A stretch of 64,000 nucleotides of DNA, taken from the NCBI GenBank assembly GCA_022457155.1, contig JAJGOT010001128.1, positions 1-64,000 on the forward strand, read 5' to 3'. Shown here piece by piece: positions 19,178-28,063 of the stretch; position 1 is the stretch's first letter, and the number at the start of each line of letters is the position of its first letter. Below the pieces are notes generated by a model. The model made no database searches. It had not been told where the DNA came from and saw nothing but the letters and a program-made list of their open reading frames with translations. This DNA is from Cladopsammia gracilis. Its lineage: Eukaryota; Cnidaria; Anthozoa; Scleractinia; Dendrophylliidae. A program made the translations under genes and the position numbers.

Positions 19178-19348
19178 TGAGTTGCTCTGAGTTGCTCTGA
19201 GTTAATACTCTGAGTTGCTCTGAGTTAGTACTCTGAATTGCCCTGAGTTAATGCTCTGAGTTGCTTTGAGTTACTCTGAGTTACTCTGAGTTACTCTAAG
19301 TCACTCTGAGTTACTCTGAGTTACTCTGAGTCGCTCTGAGTTACTCAA
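19178..19348. repeat. CTCTGAG tandem array, right arm of inverted repeat
   Basis: Inverted counterpart of 14766-15038, made of GAGTTRCTCT units. Rarer variants such as GAGTTAGTACTCTG and GAATTGCCCTGAG are arranged here in the same order as in the array of element 2 read backwards, so that array derives from this arm. Confidence 0.9.
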
Positions 19349-19579
19349 CTGATGAAATGGTTTTGAGTCAAATGTTGTTTTCTCTTAAACCTTTTTTTTT
19401 TCCCCTTAAACAGGTTATGTAATTGAAGTTGACAAATTTTAAACAGAACACATAGATTGAGCAATCCCAGTAACGCTAATAAAAAAATCAATTCACCGTT
19501 CCGTCATTGTTCTCGTTTTCAAATGAACAAACACACAACCTAAGATGTATGAACGTTTTGTATTCAATTGACTTTATTG

Positions 19580-19737
19580 TTTTCGCACTTTCAATGAAAC
19601 CTATTAAATTAACTCACGGATCCTAAAATTTAGTCGCCAAAATTTTGGGTTCTTAAAGTTTTCGCTTATTTAATGAAACCGACTAAATTAACTGACGGGT
19701 CCAAATGTTTGGGCGCCAAAAAATTTGGGTTCTTAAA
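19580..19737 (+). repeat. Two tandem ~79-bp units
   Basis: The blocks ATGAAACC..AAATTAACT, GCCAAAA and TTTGGGTTCTTAAA occur twice (19580-19656 and 19659-19737). The spacer on both sides is AT-rich, with no gene seen from 19349 to 19840. Confidence 0.7.
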
Positions 19738-19844
19738 ACCGCGGTTTTTTTTTCTTATTTAAAACCATTTGCACGATAAACAAAACAAAAAGGTTTAAAC
19801 AAAATTATTGTTTTCGCTTAACTTTTGTTTTACTCTTTTTACAG

Positions 19845-20401
19845 ATTTTATCTACTTGTTTCATCTGTATGGAGGATGGGTGGAACCTGCCGAAGACAGA
19901 TTGCTGTAGGCAGAGTGTCCACTCATCCTGTTTGAAACGCTGGAAAAGAACGTTTGTGCCTTCCGCAAGGGGATGCCCACATTGTCGGCAGAAGTTTGGC
20001 CAGCCTTGCGGAAGGCACAGAAGAAGACAACTTCTTCGCTTTATGAGGAGGTTTGAAGAAGTAAGTTTGTCTGACACATTCATTTCATTCAATTTTTGTT
20101 TGCTTGTTTGTTTGAAGTACATGTCAAAACTTAAAAGATTAAAATAATTAATATATTCTTTTCTTTTCTTTTGTAGATTTGGAACAACGTACATGGCGAC
20201 CAACCTTGTGAACCAAATTGCATTTTATGTATATTTTATAACAGAACAACGGCCCGATTTCAGCGCTTTGAAATCATTAAATGGTTGTACAAGGTAGGTG
20301 TTTGCGGTTGCTTCGAATTCAGGGAAGATCCGTGCAATCGATGTATGCATTACATCGATAAACTTTTGTCTAATTATGTCAATCAACAACAAGTTGAGTG
20401 A
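19845..20401 (+). CDS. Spliced RING-finger protein of element 1 (two 3' exons)
   Basis: Exon a (19845-20060) follows an acceptor TTTTTACAG and encodes a RING: CFIC, then CC, H, C and W, then CPHC. It ends at a strong donor GTAAGT (20061). A 116-nt intron ends in a pyrimidine tract plus GTAG. Exon b (20177-20401) continues in the same phase for 74 codons, Cys-rich (CEPNCILC, VCGC, CNRCMH), to TGA. No in-frame ATG exists before the RING back to a stop at 19734, so at least one upstream exon is missing from this model. RING proteins are usually ubiquitin ligases. Element 2 lacks it. Confidence 0.6.
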
Positions 20402-20413
20402 CATAATTAGACA
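20338..20413 (+). other. Two adjacent perfect stem-loops at the RING gene 3' end
   Basis: ATCGATGTA/TACATCGAT with a 5-nt loop (20338-20360) is followed by the 15-bp stem TGTCTAATTATGTCA with its reverse complement (20367-20381 and 20399-20413). The second stem spans the stop codon. It could be an RNA processing signal or a replication feature; unknown. Confidence 0.6.
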
Positions 20414-21040
20414 GATCTTTTCTGACTTCTAAACAGCCGTAAGCAGTCACCTTTAATACATTTGGTGATTTCAAAGTGCTGAAATGGAGTTTCATTTTTT
20501 ATTTCACGCAAAGTTTTTGAATTAAGTTTTCTTTTTTTTTCGCCAGTAAATGTTACATGTATATATATATATATTTTTTTTTTCTTACCCATTGTATATA
20601 TTTCACTCTCTTTTTTTTGTATGTATTAAAGGCCGTTTTTATCTTGAATTTGTTTCTTTGCTGCTTGAGATAAAGGATTACAAATAATCCGTGAATGATT
20701 TGTGGGTTTATGGACAAAGGAAGTTCAATTGATACCAGAATTTCTTTTCGTCGTGAAAATAAAATAGCGGCACTTTCACGTTAATGATTCTATTTCCAAC
20801 GCAAAGAGGTCCCGTTTAATTATGCTGTTCATCTTTATCCGATGGACTAAAACACCCATGTCCCTGCACCTGTTTTATACTTTTTAGCAAAACTCTTTTG
20901 TAAAAGGTACATCTACTTACAGCGGTGAACATCTAGCAATGTATCCCAAATACAGCTTCTCCCAAAAGAAATTTTACAATGAAAAATCATGTTTTCTTGT
21001 CACGTATAAATAGTAAAACACAAAACCGGTTTCTTTATAT
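20414..21040. other. AT-rich spacer of element 1
   Basis: I see no gene here. There is a TA-rich and poly-T stretch near 20560-20585 and an AATAAA near 20757 that could end the RING transcript. The right terminal repeat begins at 21041. Confidence 0.5.
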
Positions 21041-21441
21041 GTGAAAACCTGATTGGAATCAATGTCCTTTGTTGTGACTTCAACCTTCAGGGAGATGGGG
21101 TGAATAAAATCATAGCGCAGGGGAAAAAAAAACCTGTTAGTCCAGTCAATAAAACCAGTTCAGATATAAAAGTGATCGACCTGATTTAAACTGGTTTGAC
21201 AGTTACTCCTCATTGGTTTACACCCTCCCCATTGTTCTTTTGGCTATATATTCACACCATCACCCGGATGGTTGGGCGGAATCGTAGTACTATCATACCA
21301 CACCCCTTACGTACAAGACCTGCATCTCATTACCTCAAAACCGGTTTGTCCAGTTTCCTTGTTCAAACAGGTCCTACCTCATTAACTCAGGGCTGCTGCA
21401 TATATGAATAAAATTGGTCTAGTCATCCCCGTCATACTACT
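21041..21441. repeat. Element 1 right terminal inverted repeat
   Basis: Reverse complement of 11532-12006, shorter by about 74 bp. It ends in CCCCGTCATACTACT. Confidence 0.85.
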
Positions 21442-21447
21442 GGTGAA
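21442..21447. other. Right target-site duplication GGTGAA of element 1
   Basis: Exact copy of 11526-11531, in the same codon phase of the split Polinton gene. Confidence 0.93.
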
Positions 21448-22698
21448 CAAGTGCCTATGGCCACAAGAACAAGGTTGCCCCCAGAACAACAAGGCTCCCA
21501 CACTGAAGAAACCTCTTTCACTACAGGGGATACTCAGGGCCGGCGATTGATAACAAAGGAAGTTATGGCCTTTGAGGAGGTTCAGAACGAGTTTCCCAGC
21601 ATAGACAGAAGTCAACTTAATTTTCGGTACGAGCCGAAACCAAAATCAGGTGGAGCCATCATCGAGGTAAAATATCATACCAGAGACAAATGGTATCCTC
21701 TTTACACAAAAAGCCGTGGAGATTCCGAAAAGACTTTCAACGCTTCTCTTCCCAAAGAGATCAAAGCTGCTCTCGGAAAGTCTTTGACTGAAGAGTTCAA
21801 TGAGACAAATGCTGCATTTGAAGCAACTCAAAAAGAACTGGAAACAAAACAAAAGGAACTACAACAAATGGAACAAAGGGATGCGGATGCACAAAAACTT
21901 CGCCGCGACACGGATGCCCTAAGAAATAGAATCAAAGATATTGATGACCAGATTCAAGAGAAGGAAGATGCACATGGCCCACTGGATACGGAGACAATAC
22001 AAAGACTAAAAAATGAAAAGCGAGCTGTTGAAGCTGAGCATCAAGCTAAACGAAAACAACTGGACAATGCGCAAAAAGCTGCTCAACAAGCAGACAAACT
22101 AAAAAAACAAATCGACAAACTAAAACTTGACAGTAGGGGATTAGATAGACGCCGAGAGGAGCTTAGAGGAAAACAGGACGCTGTGAAACCCCTGGATGAA
22201 GTGAAACAGCACAAAGAAGAGCTCGAGCGGCAGATCGCTGAAGACAAGTGCATCATAGAGGATGAGAACGCTTCTCCCTCTGAAAGAGAAGCCGCAGAAG
22301 CCCGGGTTGGTGAACATGAAGAAGAGCTAGCAAGGGTCAACACAGAAATTGAGGTGCGTGAAAGGGGCATGTCTTTGAGAGAGCGGGTCAGGGAAATCTT
22401 CAAGAAATACGGATGGACCCTGCAAGCGATTGTTCTGGTAGCTGGCATCACCATCAGCGCTGTGGTACTCGCCACCTTGAATGGCCTGGCAAAAGCCACC
22501 AAGGCTATTGGAAATGGTCTTAAAGAGCTTGGCAAAAAGGCAGCCAACGCCCTGCCTGGCCTGATTGGCTCAATTGTGAGTTTTATCTTCAAAGCTGCTG
22601 GGTCGGTCATCTCCTTTCTGGGTGAACACGCCTGGCTGCTGATCCTTGCCGTGGTGGCCTTCCTTGTTGAAAGGGTAACCAAGCGTGTGAAGTCATAA
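21448..22698 (+). pseudogene. 3' part of the split Polinton gene: coiled-coil membrane protein
   Basis: This part is about 416 codons long and open throughout, but separated from its start by element 1. A beta-rich N-terminal part (about 60-110 residues in) is followed by a long heptad-like coiled coil rich in Glu, Lys, Gln and Arg. A C-terminal segment has two hydrophobic stretches (LQAIVLVAGITISAVVLATL and AWLLILAVVAFLVERV) flanking a Gly/Ala-rich amphipathic region. The layout would suit a membrane-active virion protein (inference). A downstream ATG (21457) could allow a shortened product from an element 1 promoter. Confidence 0.8.
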
Positions 22699-22708
22699 AG
22701 CTTTGCGC

Positions 22709-24515
22709 TTATCTAAACCAAACGATAACGCCTGCTAAAGCAATCGCACCCACACCAATGAGTGCCTTGTTTACGTGATGTGAGTCGGGCTGTGAGTCGG
22801 GCTGTGGTGTGGGCTGTGGAGTGGGTTGTGGAGTGGGTTGTGGAGTGGGTTGTGGTGTGGCCTTTGCGAGGCCCTGTGCCTGTGTGGCCTGTTTATGTAT
22901 CGGGTTTGATGGATGACTGTTTGGTGGATTTATTTTTGTTGGTCCCCCATCCATGTGGCGAAGGGAGGCTTTTTTTGTACCCAGGTTAACATCGTTGTTC
23001 ACACCCAGCTTCATACCTTGCGTTGCCTCCTTGAGATTGTTGTTGTACCCAACCACGCTCTCTGTGTTGATAATCATGCGTGATGGCATGAGCCAACTTC
23101 CGGGCGCTGTCGCAAAGTCTAAGCGCACTTTCGTTGCTTGGATGGCAAGTTGATATCGCTGTACGCTTGTTGCGATGTCGTTCAGTATTATTGCCTCCTC
23201 TAGATGGGTGAGGAATACTCTCTGCGTTTCGAACGCCCGGCCTCCTCTTCCAATGATGCTGCTGCGAGTGTTTGCTTGTGCACCCAGGATGCAGTACACA
23301 AAGGCCTCGATTGACTGATTCATACGCGCGAGCCCTGGCTGTGTTAGCCCTTGTGCATAATTCGGCACAAAGTGCTCGAACTGACTAACAGCGCCCTGGT
23401 CGTTACGAACGAAGTATATGCCGTTTGCTCGATAGTTTGGGTCTTTTCTGTCTGTGACGCGCTCGTCATCAAACAGGGCTAGATCGGGATCAGGATAGTC
23501 GTAATCAGTAGAAAGGGGACCATCGCCAGTAACCCAAATGTACATATTGCCAAGCCCGTGATTTTTGCCGTATGTGAAACGGAAGTCAGCATTGGGGTCG
23601 ACACCGAACTCTTGGCAAATTCTCTTGTATGCGTCGATGTTGAACTTGTTGTCTTTCTGGTTGAATGTGGGGTCGTCTGGCAAAGCACTCACGCTCTGTT
23701 CCCCACCCAGCTTGTAGAGTATTCGTCTTGTTGTGAAATAGACATGAAACCTGCGGGGTTAGGGAGAGAGTAGAGTTCTTATCAAACAGAAGGTCACGCG
23801 AGATCCCGCAGCCAGTTGTTGCACACCACAGGGCGAAGTTTAGTTGTTGTGGCCAGAAACTCATATGCGGGCTGCCGAGCCACTTTCTCCCATATTTCGC
23901 AGTTGTGAACGTAATCTGTGTGTCTCTGAAAATGTTTCTGTATTTCGTTGTGAAATAATCAGTTGGCGTGACATAGATCTTTTGCGCTTCGTCGTTCAAG
24001 ACAGAACCAATCATCATGTCTTTATCGATTGAGGTGGCGAATTCAACAGCAGGGATTGGCTTTTGTGTGTTTCGGTTTAACGTTAACTGATAAGGGAAAC
24101 CGCCAATATACTCTAAGCCAAGGGCGTCTTTCAGGGCTTGTGTCCAATTCTTGTGCGGTATGTCTGCGGGCATAGCCCAGGAGCCTGGGCCCTTTATGAA
24201 AAGCACTTCTCCTGTGGCTTTGTGATTTTCGTCGAAAGAAACTTCTGTTGTAAATCTTGACATATCAGCGTGCGGGAAACGCCTTTTGAAGGCTGAGATA
24301 GCCTTAGCCTTGGCGGCTGTAGAAAGTTTTTCAGCCTCCGGAGAACTCAGCCAAGCAAGTTGCGGATTTACTGTGGGTGGTGTTGGCTGTTTTTTGCTAA
24401 TATACCTTTGTTCTGGATAGAGGGGATTTTGGGGACGAGGAAAAAACGGGGGTGGAGGTCAGTAATCGTGACCGCCAATGTTCAGACCGAGATTTGAACC
24501 GCGTCTGCCAAACAT
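22709..24515 (-). pseudogene. Large Polinton structural-type gene with two frameshifts
   Basis: The start at 24515 follows a TATATATATATT box. The frame breaks once after about 18 codons (TAA-type stop region near 24460) and again around 23690-23740, where open reading moves to another phase and continues to 22709. The whole would be about 600 residues. The middle is beta-rich with WCATTGCGIS-like and GSWAMP motifs; the C-terminal part has (PTPQ)n encoded by a 12-bp repeat (22790-22860) and ends in a membrane segment (ALIGVGAIALAGVIVWF). Probably a minor virion protein; the family is not named. Convergent with the coiled-coil gene, 10 bp apart. Confidence 0.72.
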
Positions 24516-24562
24516 GATTGAATATATATATATTTAAATTTAAAATACATATATATACAATC

Positions 24563-25249
24563 ATGGTTATGCTAAGAATCTTCACACATTCGAACCCCCA
24601 CACAATCTACTTCGATCGGCGGCTTCCGAAGCCGAGTTTCATTTGGCTTATCGCTTTCTGGCTTTATAATTCGTGGTATACTTTGAAAGGAGACGCAACA
24701 ATAACATGGTATACAACTGGCGAAAATAAAAAAGGAACTGTCTTGAAAATACCCGAAGGACATTACACTCCAGACACTCTGAATATTCGGGTAGATGACT
24801 TATTTAAGGGTCAACCAATAAAAGTACATATCGTAACCGATGAACCCTTTGCTAGAATGCATGTGAAAAAACATTTTCCTAATGATGTAGAACTTAGTCC
24901 TAATTTGGCTAAATTGTTAGGTATAAGTACTAAACTACGGAGAGATACATACATTAAAAAACTTACATCACCAGCGATGTATTACGTTCACTGTGATCTT
25001 ATCGATAAAGAACAAACCTTACTCAATGGAAAGCCTTCAGATGTTTTGGGGATGGCAGCTGTGGAAGGAAGCGGCTATTTTGGAAGCTACAATAAGTATG
25101 AGTACGCTGAGGACAGAGAAAATGCTGCATATCTTAAAACCTCGTCTGGTGAATTTGTAAACAGTTTAACAATTTCAGTCAAGGGCGAACACGGAGAGCT
25201 TTTTGATTTTAATGGCTTACCTTTATTTTTTGAAATAGAAATAATATAA
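24563..25249 (+). CDS. Penton-like minor capsid protein, paralog 1 (228 aa)
   Basis: The ATG at 24563 follows ATATATACAATC. The sequence is beta-rich throughout and about the size of single jelly-roll minor capsid proteins of Polintons. It ends in the family-typical strand pattern (SLTISVKGEHGELFDFNG then PLFFEIEII), which resembles the end of penton-type proteins. Shares with the next gene NPHTIYFD, the GHYT motif, LAKLLGI/LANLLGI and YVHCDLIDKEQ. Likely role: capsid vertices. It lies next to the divergent frameshifted gene, with two TATATA boxes back to back between them. Confidence 0.72.
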   Translation: MVMLRIFTHSNPHTIYFDRRLPKPSFIWLIAFWLYNSWYTLKGDATITWYTTGENKKGTVLKIPEGHYTPDTLNIRVDDLFKGQPIKVHIVTDEPFARMHVKKHFPNDVELSPNLAKLLGISTKLRRDTYIKKLTSPAMYYVHCDLIDKEQTLLNGKPSDVLGMAAVEGSGYFGSYNKYEYAEDRENAAYLKTSSGEFVNSLTISVKGEHGELFDFNGLPLFFEIEII

Positions 25250-25265
25250 AACTATATACACAATC

Positions 25266-25937
25266 ATGGTTGTGTTAACAATCGTCGCACCTTCGAACCC
25301 TCACACCATCTACTTCGACCACCCGCTTCAGAAACCGAGTTACATAAGACTTGTCTCGTGTTCGATCTACAACTCGTGGCATTATTTGAAAGAAAATTCA
25401 ACTATTTCAACAACAATAAATGGCTCCAATGGATCAACTCCAAACGTGACATTACTTCAAGGGCATTACACCATTGATAGTCTAGTGAAACAATTTAACG
25501 ACTTAGCCACCAAACATAGAATAAAATTACAATTATCAACTACTATAAATAAACCAGTCGGCTCAATGGTCATTCACAATGGAAGTAAAGTAAAGTTTAG
25601 TGATAATCTGGCAAATTTACTTGGCATAAGAGCTGTATTGTTTCAAGTAACATACGTCAAAGGATTAACATCACCAAGCACTTACTTTATCCACTGTGAT
25701 CTGATCGATAAAGAACAAAACCTGTTCAACGGTAAGCCTTCGACTGTCTTGGCTAAATTTGATCTTCGAGGTGAGCCATATGAGAAAGTTTTCTATGAAT
25801 CAACACAGCAGAACATCTTGCGTGACGTCTCGTCTGGTGATTATGTAAACAGCATAACACTGTCTGTAAGGGATGAACACAATGACCTTTTTGACTTCAA
25901 CAACATGCCGCTTGAATTTGAACTTGAGATCAATTAA
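25266..25937 (+). CDS. Penton-like minor capsid protein, paralog 2 (223 aa)
   Basis: Tandem paralog of the preceding gene, 16 bp after its stop, with its own TATATACACAATC box before ATGG. The same motifs are present (NPHTIYFD, HCDLIDKEQNLFNG, SLSVRDEHNDLFDF-like end). The central part is diverged. Both copies are open, so both may be used, perhaps as two vertex proteins or one vertex and one cement protein (inference). Confidence 0.72.
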   Translation: MVVLTIVAPSNPHTIYFDHPLQKPSYIRLVSCSIYNSWHYLKENSTISTTINGSNGSTPNVTLLQGHYTIDSLVKQFNDLATKHRIKLQLSTTINKPVGSMVIHNGSKVKFSDNLANLLGIRAVLFQVTYVKGLTSPSTYFIHCDLIDKEQNLFNGKPSTVLAKFDLRGEPYEKVFYESTQQNILRDVSSGDYVNSITLSVRDEHNDLFDFNNMPLEFELEIN

Positions 25938-25960
25938 AAAATATATTATATATACCCCTG

Positions 25961-26641
25961 ATGATGAGCTCGGCTAACGTGTTGCCATCAGCTCCTGAAT
26001 ACAGCGAAACTCCATCGCTTTACCCAGACTTATCCAACGGTGAAGACTTCAGACTCAAAAAAATCTCTGACTTGCAAAAGGAGCTTGAGTCGGAGGCTAA
26101 TCATTACAGACAAGTTGCGAAGAAATACAAGCGAGCACACACCATTGTTCACGGAACCGCAGTAAGTTTTGGTTTCATTTCTACAGGCTTGTCTTCAGCC
26201 ACAATCGTAACAGCCCTGACAGGAGCCGGGCTCATCGCCAGCCCGGTTATTGCCGGCGTGGCAGCTATTACAGGTTTTTCAGCAGCCGGCATTACTTTGT
26301 TTAGTAGGCGGCTTCAGAGAAAAATTACTAAACACGAGAAAATATACACACTCGCCCTTGCAAAACGAAACTCTGTCTTTGAGCTGGTTTCAAAAGCTCT
26401 AACTGACAAGCGTATCAGCGATTCAGAATTCAAAATAATCCTCCGTGAAGTTGAGAGCTATTATGAACTTAAGAACGAAATACGCTCTGGTGAAGCAAAA
26501 CCCTCACAAAACAAACAAACTCAAACTCAAACGCCAGATCTTGACAAGATCAGAAAAGAAATCCGCAAGGAAGAACAAGAAAAGATTCAAAAAAAACTCA
26601 ATCGTCTTACCGCTGTGTCCAAGTCAGATTTGAAAGACTAA
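25961..26641 (+). CDS. Polinton protein with Gly/Ala-rich membrane segments, 226 aa
   Basis: Starts at one of two adjacent ATGs after TATATATACCCC. A charged helical N-terminus is followed by a long Gly/Ala/Ser/Thr-rich hydrophobic region (about residues 65-120, e.g. ALTGAGLIASPVIAGVAAI). A charged C-terminal coiled coil (KIRKEIRKEEQEKIQKK) ends the protein. The layout recalls membrane-penetrating or apoptosis/pore-like proteins, but no family is recognised. It is last of the three rightward genes. Confidence 0.7.
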   Translation: MMSSANVLPSAPEYSETPSLYPDLSNGEDFRLKKISDLQKELESEANHYRQVAKKYKRAHTIVHGTAVSFGFISTGLSSATIVTALTGAGLIASPVIAGVAAITGFSAAGITLFSRRLQRKITKHEKIYTLALAKRNSVFELVSKALTDKRISDSEFKIILREVESYYELKNEIRSGEAKPSQNKQTQTQTPDLDKIRKEIRKEEQEKIQKKLNRLTAVSKSDLKD

Positions 26642-26680
26642 ATTCGGGTTTCTCGCTTTATCTAACAAAAGAACGCAATT

Positions 26681-26750
26681 GCGTGACAAAGCGTGACACA
26701 TGACGTGACATTGTGCGTGACTGTCACGCGTGACATTGCGTGACACATAA
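26681..26750. promoter_or_regulatory. Cluster of CGTGAC motifs
   Basis: Six direct copies of CGTGAC and one inverted copy lie within about 70 bp, spaced 8-15 bp apart, in the longest gene-free gap of the Polinton. Likely protein-binding sites; role unknown. Confidence 0.55.
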
Positions 26751-26772
26751 CGAAAAGGGACAAAACCCTAGT

Positions 26773-26914
26773 CAGGGGGTGCTCTGGTGGCTGTTTCGTT
26801 TTGCCTAGCCTAGGCTAGGACTTAACTCCGGACAAGGGAGTTGTCGTTTTCCCATTTAGCCTCTGGGAGCGAGGTCGAGTTCTCCTAGGAGATCTCTGTT
26901 CGAGCACCCCCCTG
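26773..26914 (+). ncRNA. Candidate structured RNA or DNA domain
   Basis: Closed by CAGGGGGTGCTC (26773-26784) and its complement GAGCACCCCCCTG with one bulge (26902-26914). Inside are further potential stems: CTAGCCTAGGCTAG, AACTCC..GGAGTT (26824-26842) and CTCCTAGGAG. The GC content is far above that of the surroundings. A second GC-rich domain follows, with ACCAGGGG..CCCCTGGT (about 26939-26981). A T4 run inside argues against a simple polymerase III transcript. It could act as RNA or as single-stranded DNA. Confidence 0.4.
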
Positions 26915-27250
26915 TATCAGTTGGGCCGGGGCTGGTTCACCAGGGGGTCACTAACTGACGCAGCAACCCCACTACCCCTGGTCTGACATCGCATTAGCCG
27001 TAAGCAGGATTCAGTGGGGGCCAGCCACACCTCCCTGAGCTATACCGAATTACAGACTTACTATAATATATGGTGCGAACAGGTCTTTTATATTGGAGCG
27101 AATTGCCGTGCTTTCACATGTGGTAACTCATAAAGAACTACGCATGCGCAAATATAACCGAAAAGTTGTATTTTTCTAAATATAGGCTTTACATAATAAA
27201 TACCGGAAGTCACGATCGCCAAATTGAAAAAACAATTATAATGTTTAAGC
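26915..27250. other. Rest of the Polinton intergenic gap
   Basis: Holds the second GC-rich inverted repeat, then AT-rich DNA leading to the zinc-ribbon gene. I see no open gene. ATAATATATGG near 27063 may be a promoter remnant but lies about 190 bp from the next start. Confidence 0.45.
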
Positions 27251-27904
27251 ATGACTGACTTCACCGCACGGCTCAATGAACTTGACAAACAACACAATTT
27301 TACCATCCTTCGCTCGCTATATGGTGGTGATTATAGGACAGAAATACACCGCTTGTGCCTGCCGGAAAAACTTTGCCATATCTACGAAGATATGGGGTTG
27401 GCAGAGATGGGGAAACAATATCTACAAGAACATTATAACGCCTTGCAGCGTGAACGTTGGGCCCGAAGATTTCTATCTTGTTATTCTTGCGGCGGCCCAT
27501 TTTTGCAATCAAGCGATTCTTGTGAACTTTATTGCAAAAAATGCGGTCGTGTGGAAGTGCTAGAGGATTATGCTCCGGCATATACGGATCAAAACATTTT
27601 ATACAAACCAAGACAAAGGCAGTCGGCACGGTGTTATGCGTTTGGGTACGCTTTAACACGAATTAACAAAAGGATTGGATTGACTATCGACCAAATTGAT
27701 AACACGAAACGTATCTTCAAACTTATAGAAGCTCGGCTTCCGAGAATCTCTTATACGTTTGTGATCTACAAAATCCTGGACATTACAACGCCGCTTGAAG
27801 ACCCGCAACGAGCGATTGTAAATTACCTAAGGCAGCAGATGTCAAACAATATGATAATTAAAAACGGCCGTTTATGGAACAATGCTTTCAAAGATCTTGA
27901 GTAA
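27251..27904 (+). CDS. Zinc-ribbon protein, possible VLTF3-like late transcription factor
   Basis: This protein has 217 residues. A four-Cys ribbon (C77, C80, C95, C98; CYSCGG..CKKCGR) sits mid-protein after a helical N-terminus. It is followed by YKPRQRQSARCYAFGYALTRI, which parallels the ribbon-then-Tyr/Arg/Phe region of VLTF3-like factors of large DNA viruses and their relatives. That match is from memory and weak. Unlike most genes of this Polinton it has no TATATAC box next to its ATG, so it may belong to another expression class. Confidence 0.55.
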   Translation: MTDFTARLNELDKQHNFTILRSLYGGDYRTEIHRLCLPEKLCHIYEDMGLAEMGKQYLQEHYNALQRERWARRFLSCYSCGGPFLQSSDSCELYCKKCGRVEVLEDYAPAYTDQNILYKPRQRQSARCYAFGYALTRINKRIGLTIDQIDNTKRIFKLIEARLPRISYTFVIYKILDITTPLEDPQRAIVNYLRQQMSNNMIIKNGRLWNNAFKDLE

Positions 27905-28063
27905 AAGTTGCCGCTTTCTCAATAAGAAAGGCTTCTAACATGGCACTGTCATCGCCGATGTTGTCTTCAAAAGTTTCACCAGGTATGGTTTTGTCAAGGT
28001 GTTTTTGTTTTGATAAATTTTCATGAAACCGGTTGATCGGTTCGTGAATAGTTTCTAAGAAAT

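Larger units (their letters stand above)
11532..21441. mobile_element. Element 1: candidate Polinton satellite, 9.9 kb, nested in the Polinton
   Basis: It has AGTAGTATG/CATACTACT termini, long imperfect inverted repeats and a 6-bp target duplication. It carries a tRNA-His gene, a long non-coding left arm, a C2HC-finger acidic protein, a 378-aa Cys-containing protein, a frameshifted SLOG gene and a spliced RING gene. No integrase, transposase, polymerase or packaging ATPase was seen. A relative lies at 35656-42229. Sharing only the outermost 9 bases and the duplication length with the Polinton suggests it is mobilised by Polinton integrase (inference). Confidence 0.9.

Noticed and set aside
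26773..26914. Polymerase III VA-RNA-like transcript
   Set aside because: A TCTGGTGGC block and a GTTCGAGCACC block resemble A and B boxes, but the spacing is long, an internal TTTT run would end transcription, and no terminator follows; kept only as a structured domain.
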